In this document: positions 7,891 to 15,542 of the stretch, in pieces
Layout: each line of letters opens with the position of its first letter
How positions within the stretch are numbered: position 1 is the first letter of the stretch
Source: UBA2287 sp964479665
Lineage (GTDB): Bacteria > Bacteroidota > Bacteroidia > Bacteroidales > Tenuifilaceae
NCBI GenBank assembly: GCA_964479665.1
Contig: CAYZNN010000028.1
Span: 1-47,312 of the forward strand
Reading direction: 5' to 3'
DNA: 47,312 bases
Translations under genes and position numbers: made by a program
Notes under the pieces: generated by a model
The model's input: only the letters and a program-made list of their open reading frames with translations
Told to the model about the DNA's origin: nothing
Databases searched by the model: none

Positions 7891-7922
7891 TCGCATAATC
7901 AGGAGATTACGCAATTATGCGA
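7891..7922. repeat. 9-bp perfect inverted repeat between AOR and GNAT genes
   Basis: TCGCATAAT at 7891-7899 and ATTATGCGA at 7914-7922 are exact reverse complements around 14 bases. It lies 43 bp past the GNAT stop. No U-run follows in the minus direction, so it is a poor terminator. It may be an operator for AOR or an RNA 3'-end hairpin. Confidence 0.4.
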
Positions 7923-7964
7923 ATTGCAAACAGATAAAATGAATGCTATTAAACAGGGAAAAAT

Positions 7965-8435
7965 TTAAAGGGCTTTTTCGAAAAGGATACGAACCATTTC
8001 GTTGGGAACATGGGTAACTATTCCCTTGTTAATAAAGCCTTTGTCTTCGAGAAGCTGGCAGATCGACTTGTCATCGACAGGAATAGTACCCCGAATATAC
8101 TTATAGCCTTGCATTATAGCTTCGCTAATAGCAAAATCGATCAGGGTTTTGGCTAATCCCCTACGCTGGTAATGTGGGAAAATTGCTAGCCTATCCATAA
8201 AAACTGCAGTTTCGATATCTCTATCGGGTTTGAGGGTAATAGTGCCAGCAGCAATTTTTTTATAAAAAATGATGTAAACATGCTGGTTGGCTATATCGTA
8301 CGAAATGTTGGCATAGTCGGCATGGCTGTTGTGCCAATACTTAACCCCCTTATCGAGAAGTTGCTGGAAGCATTCGCGAACAATGTAAAGCACTTCGAGT
8401 AGTTGCGAATCCTTTGCCTGCTTGATTTCTATCAT
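7965..8435 (-). CDS. GNAT-family N-acetyltransferase
   Basis: A 156-residue single-domain acetyl-CoA-dependent acetyltransferase. The acetyl-CoA loop is seen as HYQRRGLAKTLIDFAISEA around 95-113, after the strand AVFMDRLAIFP. The C-terminus, ICQLLEDKGFINKGIVTHVPNEMVRILFEK, fits the last strands of the fold. The substrate cannot be inferred. It is 34 bp downstream of the amidohydrolase and likely co-transcribed with it. ATG at 8435 gives a complete domain. Confidence 0.85.
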   Translation of the reverse strand: MIEIKQAKDSQLLEVLYIVRECFQQLLDKGVKYWHNSHADYANISYDIANQHVYIIFYKKIAAGTITLKPDRDIETAVFMDRLAIFPHYQRRGLAKTLIDFAISEAIMQGYKYIRGTIPVDDKSICQLLEDKGFINKGIVTHVPNEMVRILFEKAL

Positions 8436-8469
8436 AAAATTGGAAAAGATACTAAACCCCTAAAATAAT

Positions 8470-10137
8470 TTAATTTTTAGAATAAACCATTTTGCCATCG
8501 ATAAATGTTTTTAAAACTCTTGCTTTTGGCAGAAGGCTTTCATGCACAGTCATAATATCGGTATCGAGAACTACAAAATCGGCACATTTGCCAACCTCGA
8601 GGCTTCCCTTATGCTCCTCTTCAAAGGCCACTCGGGCTGCCCAAATGGTCATGGCCCTGAGCGCCTGCTCGCGGGTAAGCGCATCCTCCATTTGAAAACC
8701 CTCTTCGGGTTTCCCATCGAGGTTCTTGCGAGCCACGCCAGCATAAAACCCGTAAATGGGGTTAATATGCTCAATGGGGAAGTCGCTGCCATTGGGAAGC
8801 CATCCATTTTGTTCTAACAACTTTTTGTAAATGTAGGCTGTTTCTATTCGTTTCCCCAATCGATTAACCGCCCAAAACATATCGGAAGTTGCATGAGTAG
8901 TTTGAATTGAAGGAACAACAGCCAGCTGGCCGAATCGATTCAAATCGTGAGGATGAACCGTTTGAGCATGCTCAATTCGCCAGCGCAAATCGTTTTGGGG
9001 TTTAAGAAATTTGGCGTACACATTCAGCGTGAGGCGAACTGCCGCATCGCCAATGCAGTGGATTGCCACCTGATAACCAGAATCATATGCTCTTTGGCAA
9101 ACCTCAGTTAGTCGCTCCTCCGTTTCGAGCTGAAGTCCGCGGTTTTTGGGGTCGTCGCTGTAGGGCTCGAGCAGTAGGGCACCCCGAGAGCCCAGGGCTC
9201 CATCGGCGAAAAGTTTAATGGTACGAACCGTTAAGCGAGGCGTTGAGTAGATTCCCCTATCGACAAAATGGGCAAAATTCTCTTTTGAGGGATTGAGCAT
9301 AGCATTAACCTTCATGGCAAGTGCGCCCGATTGCTGCATTGAATCGATAAGTTGAACATCTGCTAACTCTAAACCTGCATCGCCTACTGAAGTTAGCCCA
9401 ACTGCAAAGCAGTTTTGCTGGGCACGGTTTAGGGCATTTTCCTTTTCAGCTCTAGTATAATCGGGAATATGCTTCCGTACCAAGTCGAGGGCATTGTCGA
9501 TAAGTAACCCGGTTGGCTTGCCATTATCAACCTTAACTTCGCCTCCGCTAACTGTTGTACCTTCTGTAACTCCCGCTACCTTTAATGCAACTGTATTGGC
9601 CAGGGCGGCATGACCATCGATTCGTGTAATGAGAACGGGTGTATGGGGGAAAGCCTCGTCGAGTTCCTTGCGGGTTGGAAACTCTTTTATATCCCATTCG
9701 TTCTGATTCCACCCTCGTCCTAAAACCCAAGCATTAGGGAAAGTGGAATGATGATTCACTAGAATTTGAACCGTTTCGGCCCACGACTTGGCACCAGCCA
9801 ATTGGGCATTGGCCAATGAAAGGCCGTAGTTAAGGAAATGGCAATGCGGATCGAAAAAACCGGGATAAACACTAGCGCCCTTGAGGTTAAGTGAATTAAC
9901 TGATTTGAATTGGGATACTATTTCGGTTTCGGTTCCTAGGGCTACAATTCTACCATTGGCAATGGCCATGCTGGTATGTATTGTAAATGCTGAGTCGACG
10001 GTATAAATTTTGGCATTGGTCACTACTAAATCGACCTCCTGTTTGGAACTGCACGACATAATAAGCAAGGTTAGGGTGATGATACCAAATGTACACAATT
10101 TCATGGCAATCAATTTCATTAAAGGTTTTGTGGTCAA
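8470..10137 (-). CDS. Exported amidohydrolase, YtcJ/amidohydrolase-3 family (lipoprotein)
   Basis: Predicted metal-dependent hydrolase of the YtcJ-like amidohydrolase family, 555 aa. The N-terminus has a lipoprotein signal (hydrophobic stretch then LIMSC, Cys29), so it should be tethered to a membrane outside the cytoplasm. Metal-site motifs are DPHCHF near 95, HCIGDAAV in the barrel, RIEHAQ, and NGSDFPIEHINP. The C-terminal segment returns to the beta-sandwich with GKCADFVVLDTDIM. An internal start at about 10104 (MKLCTFGII) would give a cleaner signal peptide and may be the true one. The family cleaves C-N bonds of varied amides; the substrate is unknown. It precedes the GNAT gene and is divergent from the beta-helix lipoprotein. 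Confidence 0.85.
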   Translation of the reverse strand: MTTKPLMKLIAMKLCTFGIITLTLLIMSCSSKQEVDLVVTNAKIYTVDSAFTIHTSMAIANGRIVALGTETEIVSQFKSVNSLNLKGASVYPGFFDPHCHFLNYGLSLANAQLAGAKSWAETVQILVNHHSTFPNAWVLGRGWNQNEWDIKEFPTRKELDEAFPHTPVLITRIDGHAALANTVALKVAGVTEGTTVSGGEVKVDNGKPTGLLIDNALDLVRKHIPDYTRAEKENALNRAQQNCFAVGLTSVGDAGLELADVQLIDSMQQSGALAMKVNAMLNPSKENFAHFVDRGIYSTPRLTVRTIKLFADGALGSRGALLLEPYSDDPKNRGLQLETEERLTEVCQRAYDSGYQVAIHCIGDAAVRLTLNVYAKFLKPQNDLRWRIEHAQTVHPHDLNRFGQLAVVPSIQTTHATSDMFWAVNRLGKRIETAYIYKKLLEQNGWLPNGSDFPIEHINPIYGFYAGVARKNLDGKPEEGFQMEDALTREQALRAMTIWAARVAFEEEHKGSLEVGKCADFVVLDTDIMTVHESLLPKARVLKTFIDGKMVYSKN

Positions 10138-10218
10138 AATTAAAAGTTTTTTTTGAAACCTGAAGTGACTCTCAGGTCGGCTTTTCCACTTTGCTTAGGC
10201 TCAGTTAACAATATTTCA

Positions 10219-10226
10219 TACTTTTG
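10219..10226 (+). promoter_or_regulatory. -7 box for the beta-helix lipoprotein gene
   Basis: TACTTTTG matches the Bacteroidota -7 consensus TAnnTTTG. It lies 30 bp upstream of the ATG at 10257, giving a short leader. A TTTG 25 bp further upstream is too distant for an ideal -33 element. Confidence 0.35.
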
Positions 10227-10256
10227 CACGTATTAAAGCAAAGCCCAAAGTAGTCC

Positions 10257-11696
10257 ATGTATAAATTGTTAACTCTTTCGGTAGTTATCGCCTCCACAAT
10301 TTTCAGTTCGTGCGAAAGGGATAACTTTTCAACCGATCCCAAGTTTAAATTGTCGTTTAGCTGCGACACCATGCATTTCGATACAGTTTTTACCAGCATT
10401 GGTTCAGCCACCCGCCATTTTAAAGTGTACAATAGGAACCGGAGCGACCTTCAAATATCACACGTGAAACTGGCAAGGGGTGCATCATCGTTCTTCCGTA
10501 TGAATGTTGATGGCGAAGCCACCAACCATGCCCGCAGTGTGACTATTCGTGGGGGCGATAGTTTATTTGTTTTTGTAGAGGTTACAGTAGACCCTACCAA
10601 TCAAAGTTCGCCGCTTCTTATTGCCGACTCCATTGTTTTCGAAACCAATGGCAATATTCAGGATGTGAAATTAATTGCATGGGGGCAAGATGTTTACCTT
10701 CACAATGCAATCGAAATTTCAGGGAATTATACATTGCCCAACGACAAACCCCATTTGGTTTATAATTACCTGTATGTGGAACCTAATGCCCAACTTACAA
10801 TTCAACAAGGCACCAGATTTCATATGCATAATAACGCCTTTTTGGCTGTTGCCGGATCGCTCAGCATTAATGGCACCTTCGAAAACCCTGTAACTTTTGA
10901 AGGAGACAGGCTAGAATCTTTTTATAGCGACAAAGCTGGCCAATGGGCTGGCATTTGGCTAATGGCCGGAAGCAGAAATAATTCTGTCAATTGGGCTCGA
11001 ATAAAAAATGGCATTTATGGTATTATTGTCGATACAGTTATGACCCCCGGTTTGCCAACCCTTACCCTAAACAATAGTAGAGTTGAAAATATGAGCTACA
11101 CCTGCTTGTTAGGTCGTGGTGCAACCATTGAGGTTTCCAATTCGCTCTTTTTTAATGCAGCCAATTATGCTGTTGCACTTACAATTGGAGGTCGTTACAG
11201 GTTTTACCATTGCACTATAGCCAACTATTGGGCACAGTATGTACAAAGAAAGGGACCCGCCCTATTGCTCAATAATTTCTACACCTATAAGCATCCAACA
11301 ACTGGGATAGAAATGGTTGAACCACGTGATCTGCATGAGGCTCATTTTTCGAATTGCATTATTTATGGTTCGCTCGATAATGAATTTGTAATAGACAATT
11401 TATACAATGGCAATCCTGTAAGCGCATTGATGAACTATTATTTGGACCACTCAATTGTTAGGGTTCCGCATAATTTCGATCTATCCAACTCCACCTATTT
11501 TAACAACGTTTTACGCGAAAACCCTAAGTTTATTGATACCCGAACCTACAATTTTCAGCTCGATACCCTTAGCCCTGCCAAGGACTATGGGCGGCTATCA
11601 ACAAGCCTGCTTTTCCCTTTCGACTTAAATAATGTGAGCCGTTTGAACGATGCAGGGCCCGATTTGGGTGCATTTGAACGGGTTGAACCCCGATAA
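10257..11696 (+). CDS. Lipoprotein with right-handed beta-helix-like repeats
   Basis: A 479-residue protein with a clear lipoprotein signal ending IFSSC (Cys19), so it is a membrane-anchored exported protein. After an N-terminal beta-rich part (about 25-135, FKVYNRNRSDLQISHVKL, a choice/Ig-like strand pattern) it shows NAQLTIQQGTRFHMHNNAFLAVAGSLSINGTFENPVTFEGDRL, then repeated short strands with polar turns. This is the pattern of a parallel beta-helix such as pectate-lyase-like folds. No catalytic residues could be assigned. It belongs to a conserved Bacteroidota family of unknown function. The RNA methyltransferase follows directly. Confidence 0.8.
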   Translation: MYKLLTLSVVIASTIFSSCERDNFSTDPKFKLSFSCDTMHFDTVFTSIGSATRHFKVYNRNRSDLQISHVKLARGASSFFRMNVDGEATNHARSVTIRGGDSLFVFVEVTVDPTNQSSPLLIADSIVFETNGNIQDVKLIAWGQDVYLHNAIEISGNYTLPNDKPHLVYNYLYVEPNAQLTIQQGTRFHMHNNAFLAVAGSLSINGTFENPVTFEGDRLESFYSDKAGQWAGIWLMAGSRNNSVNWARIKNGIYGIIVDTVMTPGLPTLTLNNSRVENMSYTCLLGRGATIEVSNSLFFNAANYAVALTIGGRYRFYHCTIANYWAQYVQRKGPALLLNNFYTYKHPTTGIEMVEPRDLHEAHFSNCIIYGSLDNEFVIDNLYNGNPVSALMNYYLDHSIVRVPHNFDLSNSTYFNNVLRENPKFIDTRTYNFQLDTLSPAKDYGRLSTSLLFPFDLNNVSRLNDAGPDLGAFERVEPR

Positions 11697-11706
11697 TTCC
11701 TTGGTT

Positions 11707-12813
11707 ATGGTTCCTGCCGGCTGCAATTGGTTGTGTAGGGCTTGCGCCCATAGGGAGTTTACCCAGGAGCAGAGCCTCGAGCATAAGTTAGGGTTTGTAT
11801 GTAAAATGCTGAAAGCATGGGAACATACCATTGAATCGGTTCGTTCAGTTTCGCATAGCGAGCGTTGGTACTACCGTGCAAAAGTAAGCCTCAAGGCACA
11901 ACGGCTCAATAACCAATGGACGTTTGGCACTTTAAACCGCGATGAATTCATTCCCATACCCCAATGTCCAATTCACGCCCCCATTGTTGTTAAAACCATA
12001 GAAACGCTTCAGCGCTTTTTGCCATTTCCAAACAACTTCGAACTGGCTTTTCTGCAACAAACCCAAGCCCAATGCGTTATGGTGCTCAAACAAAAGGAAA
12101 TACCCGACACAAAATGGTTCACTCAAACTACCGAAAATGAACTTCGTTGCATTGGTATTGAGGGGCTTTGGATTCACCTGAACCCTTCGGCCGGACGACG
12201 CATGTTCGAAAAAACCCAGTGGATTAACCTTTTTGGTGAAAAGCGCTCGCAAAGCGAAAGTGGACTTTGGTATGGCCCTGGGGCCTTTCAGCAACTTATT
12301 CCCAAATTGTATAACGAGTCGGTTAACGAAGCCAAAGCGTTTTTGAAACCTACTAAGCATTCAGCAGTAGTCGATCTATACTGCGGGGTTGGTGCTACAC
12401 TTCGCGAATGGATAGGCAGCGGTTCAACCACACTGGGCGTAGAACTGGGTGGCGAAGCCATTGAGTGCGCAAAATTAAACGCTCCTGATGCAAATATACT
12501 TCGGGGTGCTTGTCGCCATCGTATACCTCAATTTGCACAATGGGCAAAGGCAAAAAGGGATGAAGGGAAGGAAGTTTTACTATACGTGAATCCGCCCCGA
12601 ACAGGCATTGAATCAGAAGTACTCGAATGGATTGTGCATGAAGAAAAACCTCTTCGAATCGCATACCTCTCGTGCAGTCCCGGCACCCTCTCAAAAAATC
12701 TCACATTCCTTTGTAAACACGAATATAGAGTTACACGAATTATCCCATTCGACTTCTTTCCCCAAACAAAACATATTGAGTGCCTTGCTTTACTTGATTT
12801 ATTGGATTATTGA
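11707..12813 (+). CDS. Class I SAM-dependent RNA m5U methyltransferase (TrmA/RlmD-like)
   Basis: A uracil-C5 RNA methyltransferase of the TrmA/RlmC/RlmD superfamily. Visible are N-terminal cysteines C-x3-C-x2-C (GCNWLCRAC) that fit a 4Fe-4S site, the SAM motif VDLYCGVGA, the NPPRTG motif, the catalytic cysteine in YLSCSPGTLSKNL, and the closing IPFDFFPQTKHIECLALL with its general-base Glu. There is no TRAM domain. An ATG at 11650 would overlap the upstream gene by 47 bp; the ATG at 11707 avoids the overlap and still keeps all cysteines, so it is chosen here. About 369 aa. The target (tRNA or rRNA position) cannot be decided from sequence. Confidence 0.88.
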   Translation: MVPAGCNWLCRACAHREFTQEQSLEHKLGFVCKMLKAWEHTIESVRSVSHSERWYYRAKVSLKAQRLNNQWTFGTLNRDEFIPIPQCPIHAPIVVKTIETLQRFLPFPNNFELAFLQQTQAQCVMVLKQKEIPDTKWFTQTTENELRCIGIEGLWIHLNPSAGRRMFEKTQWINLFGEKRSQSESGLWYGPGAFQQLIPKLYNESVNEAKAFLKPTKHSAVVDLYCGVGATLREWIGSGSTTLGVELGGEAIECAKLNAPDANILRGACRHRIPQFAQWAKAKRDEGKEVLLYVNPPRTGIESEVLEWIVHEEKPLRIAYLSCSPGTLSKNLTFLCKHEYRVTRIIPFDFFPQTKHIECLALLDLLDY

Positions 12814-12901
12814 GTTATTGCCTGCCTAGCCCTGCCGGCAGGCAGGGCTAGGCAGGGGTTATTGAAGACGGAAGAGATAAACAATCAACAAACAACTGAA
12901 C
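12814..12901 (+). repeat. REP-like palindrome with flanking repeat (copy A)
   Basis: The arms at 12821-12836 and 12841-12856 are perfect 16-bp complements around GGCA. GTTATTG occurs directly on both sides (12814-12820 and 12858-12864), like a small target duplication. A related, shorter copy lies inverted at 42389-42617, sharing the left flank GAGTTATTG and, at 12882-12901, an exact 20-bp stretch. The element sits between two plus-strand genes and could act as a terminator. It resembles substrates of RAYT enzymes. Confidence 0.75.
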
Positions 12902-13006
12902 CGAGAACTGGCCCTTCGATAAACCCAGGGCAAATGAGCCTCAGGGCAAGCAACAGAGAACAGAGAACTGATAGCCGATAACTGACAAACGTCCCCAAAT
13001 TCTTAT

Positions 13007-13014
13007 TATCTTTA
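13007..13014 (+). promoter_or_regulatory. -7-like box for the downstream nuclease/phosphatase gene
   Basis: TATCTTTA differs from TAnnTTTG only at the last base. It is 23 bp before the ATG at 13038. No clear -33 element was seen. Confidence 0.25.
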
Positions 13015-13037
13015 GGCGAACATTTTTATTTGATACC

Positions 13038-14072
13038 ATGCGAGTAAGAAAACTTTCTATTTTACTATTTCTGCTAATATGCTTTTGGATATCTGGAGAA
13101 GCTCAGGAACGGTACAGGGTTATGTTTTATAACGTTGAGAACCTATTCGACCCGTTTAAGGATAGCCTGACCCGCGATGAGGAGTTTACACCACGGGGTG
13201 CCCGTTACTGGACCTGGAAACGTATGACCGAAAAGCTGAATAATATTTATAGGGTTGTTACTGCTGTAGGTGAATGGGATTTGCCTGCCATAGTAGGATT
13301 CTGTGAGATTGAGAACAGTTTTGTTTTGTATCAACTATTAAATAAAACGCCCTTGGCCAAGTACAACTACCGTTTTGTACATAAGGAATCGCCCGACGGC
13401 CGTGGAATTGATGTAGCGCTTATATACCGACCCGATCGGTTTGTTTTACAGGAGGAACGTTTTTTCAGGGTTGTAAACCCCGATGATGCTAAGCGTACAA
13501 CCCGCGATGTGCTGTATGCCCGTGGCATACTGGGGAATCTCGATACGCTGCATGTTTTTGTTAACCACTGGCCCTCGAAGTTCGGAGGCGAACTGATTTC
13601 GGAACCGGGCCGATTGGCTGCCGCCCAGTTGGTTCGGGAAAAAATTGATTCCATTCTCATTTTCTCACCCGAGGCACGCATAATTATTATGGGCGATTTG
13701 AACGATGGCCCCAACAGCCCTCCATTAGCCAAAGTTTTGGGTGCAAAACCCGCACAAGCACCCATCAGCCCTAACGGGCTGTACAACCTTCACCACCGTT
13801 TCGAAGGGAGTGGTACTGGCACAATTAAATTTCAAGGAGCTTGGGAGGTGATAGATATGATGATTGTTTCGGGAGCACTCCTCAACCGGAACCACCCCAT
13901 TTATGCAACCCCCGAAAGCGGAAGAATTTTTCAGGCCGATTTCCTGAGCGAAGAGGATACTAATTTTGTTGGCATTCGCCCTTTCCGAACATACATTGGG
14001 TTTAAGTACCACGGAGGGTTTTCCGACCACTACCCCATATACATGGACCTATACCCTAACCCAACACCCTAA
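13038..14072 (+). CDS. Exported endonuclease/exonuclease/phosphatase-family protein
   Basis: The 344-residue protein has a signal peptide (residues 1-22, ending SGEAQ) and one EEP domain. Motifs are VMFYNVENLFDP near the start, the acidic metal ligand in FCEIENSF, the GRGIDVALIYRPDRF strand, VNHWPSK, the catalytic MGDLNDGPNSP, and the closing FSDHYPIYMDL with its catalytic His. All the usual catalytic residues of the DNase I/phosphatase fold are present. It should act outside the cytoplasm on nucleic acid or a phosphoester. The antiporter gene starts 5 bp downstream, so both are probably one operon. Confidence 0.88.
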   Translation: MRVRKLSILLFLLICFWISGEAQERYRVMFYNVENLFDPFKDSLTRDEEFTPRGARYWTWKRMTEKLNNIYRVVTAVGEWDLPAIVGFCEIENSFVLYQLLNKTPLAKYNYRFVHKESPDGRGIDVALIYRPDRFVLQEERFFRVVNPDDAKRTTRDVLYARGILGNLDTLHVFVNHWPSKFGGELISEPGRLAAAQLVREKIDSILIFSPEARIIIMGDLNDGPNSPPLAKVLGAKPAQAPISPNGLYNLHHRFEGSGTGTIKFQGAWEVIDMMIVSGALLNRNHPIYATPESGRIFQADFLSEEDTNFVGIRPFRTYIGFKYHGGFSDHYPIYMDLYPNPTP

Positions 14073-14076
14073 GCCT

Positions 14077-15339
14077 ATGGAAACTGCAGGAATTATTGTT
14101 TCGGTTGGATTAATTGTGTTCGTTTCGCATTTGTTTACAGGCATTTTCGAGCGTAAAATGATTCCCGACGTGCTGCTACTCATGCTACTTGGGCTCTTGG
14201 TGGGTCCCATTTTGGGTTTAATAACACCCCAAGAATTCGGAATTGCTGGCCCCATGTTCACTACCATTACGCTGGTAATCATACTTTTTGAGGGAGGGCT
14301 CGAACTGAAAATCGAAAGTTTGAAGTTGGCTATTAAAGGAACTCTCTCATTAACAATTATCAGTTTTTTAGCCACCATGTTGCTGGTTGGCATTATTGGA
14401 TGGGCTGTTTTTCAGCTGGCCCTGCTCGATAGCCTCATGCTGGGTGCTATTTTGGGTGGAACGTCCTCGGCAGTGGTTATTCCTCTTGTACGCAAGCTAA
14501 AAATTACCGATGGCTCCCGCACTGTGCTTATTCTCGAGTCGGCTTTTAGCGACGTACTCTGCATAGTATTTACCTTGGCCTTTCTTGAAATATACCGTAT
14601 AGGCAATCTGAATGTTGGGATTATAGTTGGGAAAGTGATTTCTTCGTTTGCGCTGGCAGGTGCCTTGGGATGGGCTGGCGCCATTGTGTGGTCGTTTGTG
14701 CTACTTCGAATAAGAACCCTTAAAAACTCCATTTTTACTACCCCTGCTTTTGTATTTATTATATTTGGCATTTCCGAGTTGCTTGGATATAGCGGAGCCA
14801 TTTCGGCACTTGTATTCGGATTCACCTTGGCCAACATATCGCTATTTAATCTAGCATTTCTGAAAAAGTATGTGGTATCGGAACCCATTTCGCTTAACGA
14901 AACGGAAAAAGTATTCTTTTCAGAAATTGTATTTCTGCTTAAAACATTCTTTTTCATTTACATTGGGCTATCTATAAGTTTCAATAGTTTTGTTACCATT
15001 TCGTTAGGGTTTCTGCTAACAATTGCTATTTATTTACTTCGAATACCCATTACCAAAATCTCGACCAATAAGAATACCCAAACCTACGATAGAACCATCG
15101 TGAGCATTATGGTACCCAAGGGATTGGCTGCTGCAGTGCTAGCAAGCATACCCTTTCAAATGGGAATTGAAAGCGGGGAAATGATTCGCGATATAACCTA
15201 TTCGGTTGTTTTATTAAGCATAACAATTACCAGCATTCTGGTTTATTTGGTTGAGAAAGTTGGATGGGTGGCGGGCCTATATGGCTATATTCACCGAAAA
15301 GGAGTATTTGCTTTTTTGTTTAAAGGAAAAAAAGGATAA
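14077..15339 (+). CDS. Cation:proton antiporter (CPA family)
   Basis: A 420-residue inner-membrane protein with about 12 hydrophobic helices, of the sodium (or potassium)/proton antiporter superfamily. Conserved pieces include LLLGLLVGPILGL, the IILFEGGLELKIESL segment, GAILGGTSSAVVIPLV, and ESAFSDVLCIVFTLAFLEI with the acidic pore residue. The start METAGIIVS at 14077 is chosen because it follows the previous stop by 4 bp; an upstream frame extension would be hydrophilic and overlap the EEP gene. There is no cytoplasmic TrkA domain. A second, larger antiporter follows after a dispersed repeat. Confidence 0.9.
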   Translation: METAGIIVSVGLIVFVSHLFTGIFERKMIPDVLLLMLLGLLVGPILGLITPQEFGIAGPMFTTITLVIILFEGGLELKIESLKLAIKGTLSLTIISFLATMLLVGIIGWAVFQLALLDSLMLGAILGGTSSAVVIPLVRKLKITDGSRTVLILESAFSDVLCIVFTLAFLEIYRIGNLNVGIIVGKVISSFALAGALGWAGAIVWSFVLLRIRTLKNSIFTTPAFVFIIFGISELLGYSGAISALVFGFTLANISLFNLAFLKKYVVSEPISLNETEKVFFSEIVFLLKTFFFIYIGLSISFNSFVTISLGFLLTIAIYLLRIPITKISTNKNTQTYDRTIVSIMVPKGLAAAVLASIPFQMGIESGEMIRDITYSVVLLSITITSILVYLVEKVGWVAGLYGYIHRKGVFAFLFKGKKG

Positions 15340-15398
15340 TAACAAAATATGATTATCCGCTTTAATGCCTAGGACAAATGAGTTAATTAAAATAATAT

Positions 15399-15490
15399 GT
15401 CATTGCGAACGTCCTTTGTGAGGCAATCTATTAATTAACAAAATTTTATAGATTGCCTCTACCCTCAAAGCACGAGGGTTTTGCAATGAC
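15399..15490. repeat. Dispersed GTCATTGC-type inverted repeat
   Basis: GTCATTGC at 15399-15406 pairs with GCAATGAC at 15483-15490, and AGGCAATCTA at 15421-15430 pairs with TAGATTGCCT at 15449-15458. This makes a long interrupted hairpin of about 90 bp. It belongs to the GTCATTGCGA...AGGCAATCT class of interspersed palindromes seen in many bacterial genomes. No coding content. Confidence 0.75.
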
Positions 15491-15542
15491 GCAATGGCTT
15501 TAGGTATCATAACGGACAATCATTTAACAAAAAATTGCACTA

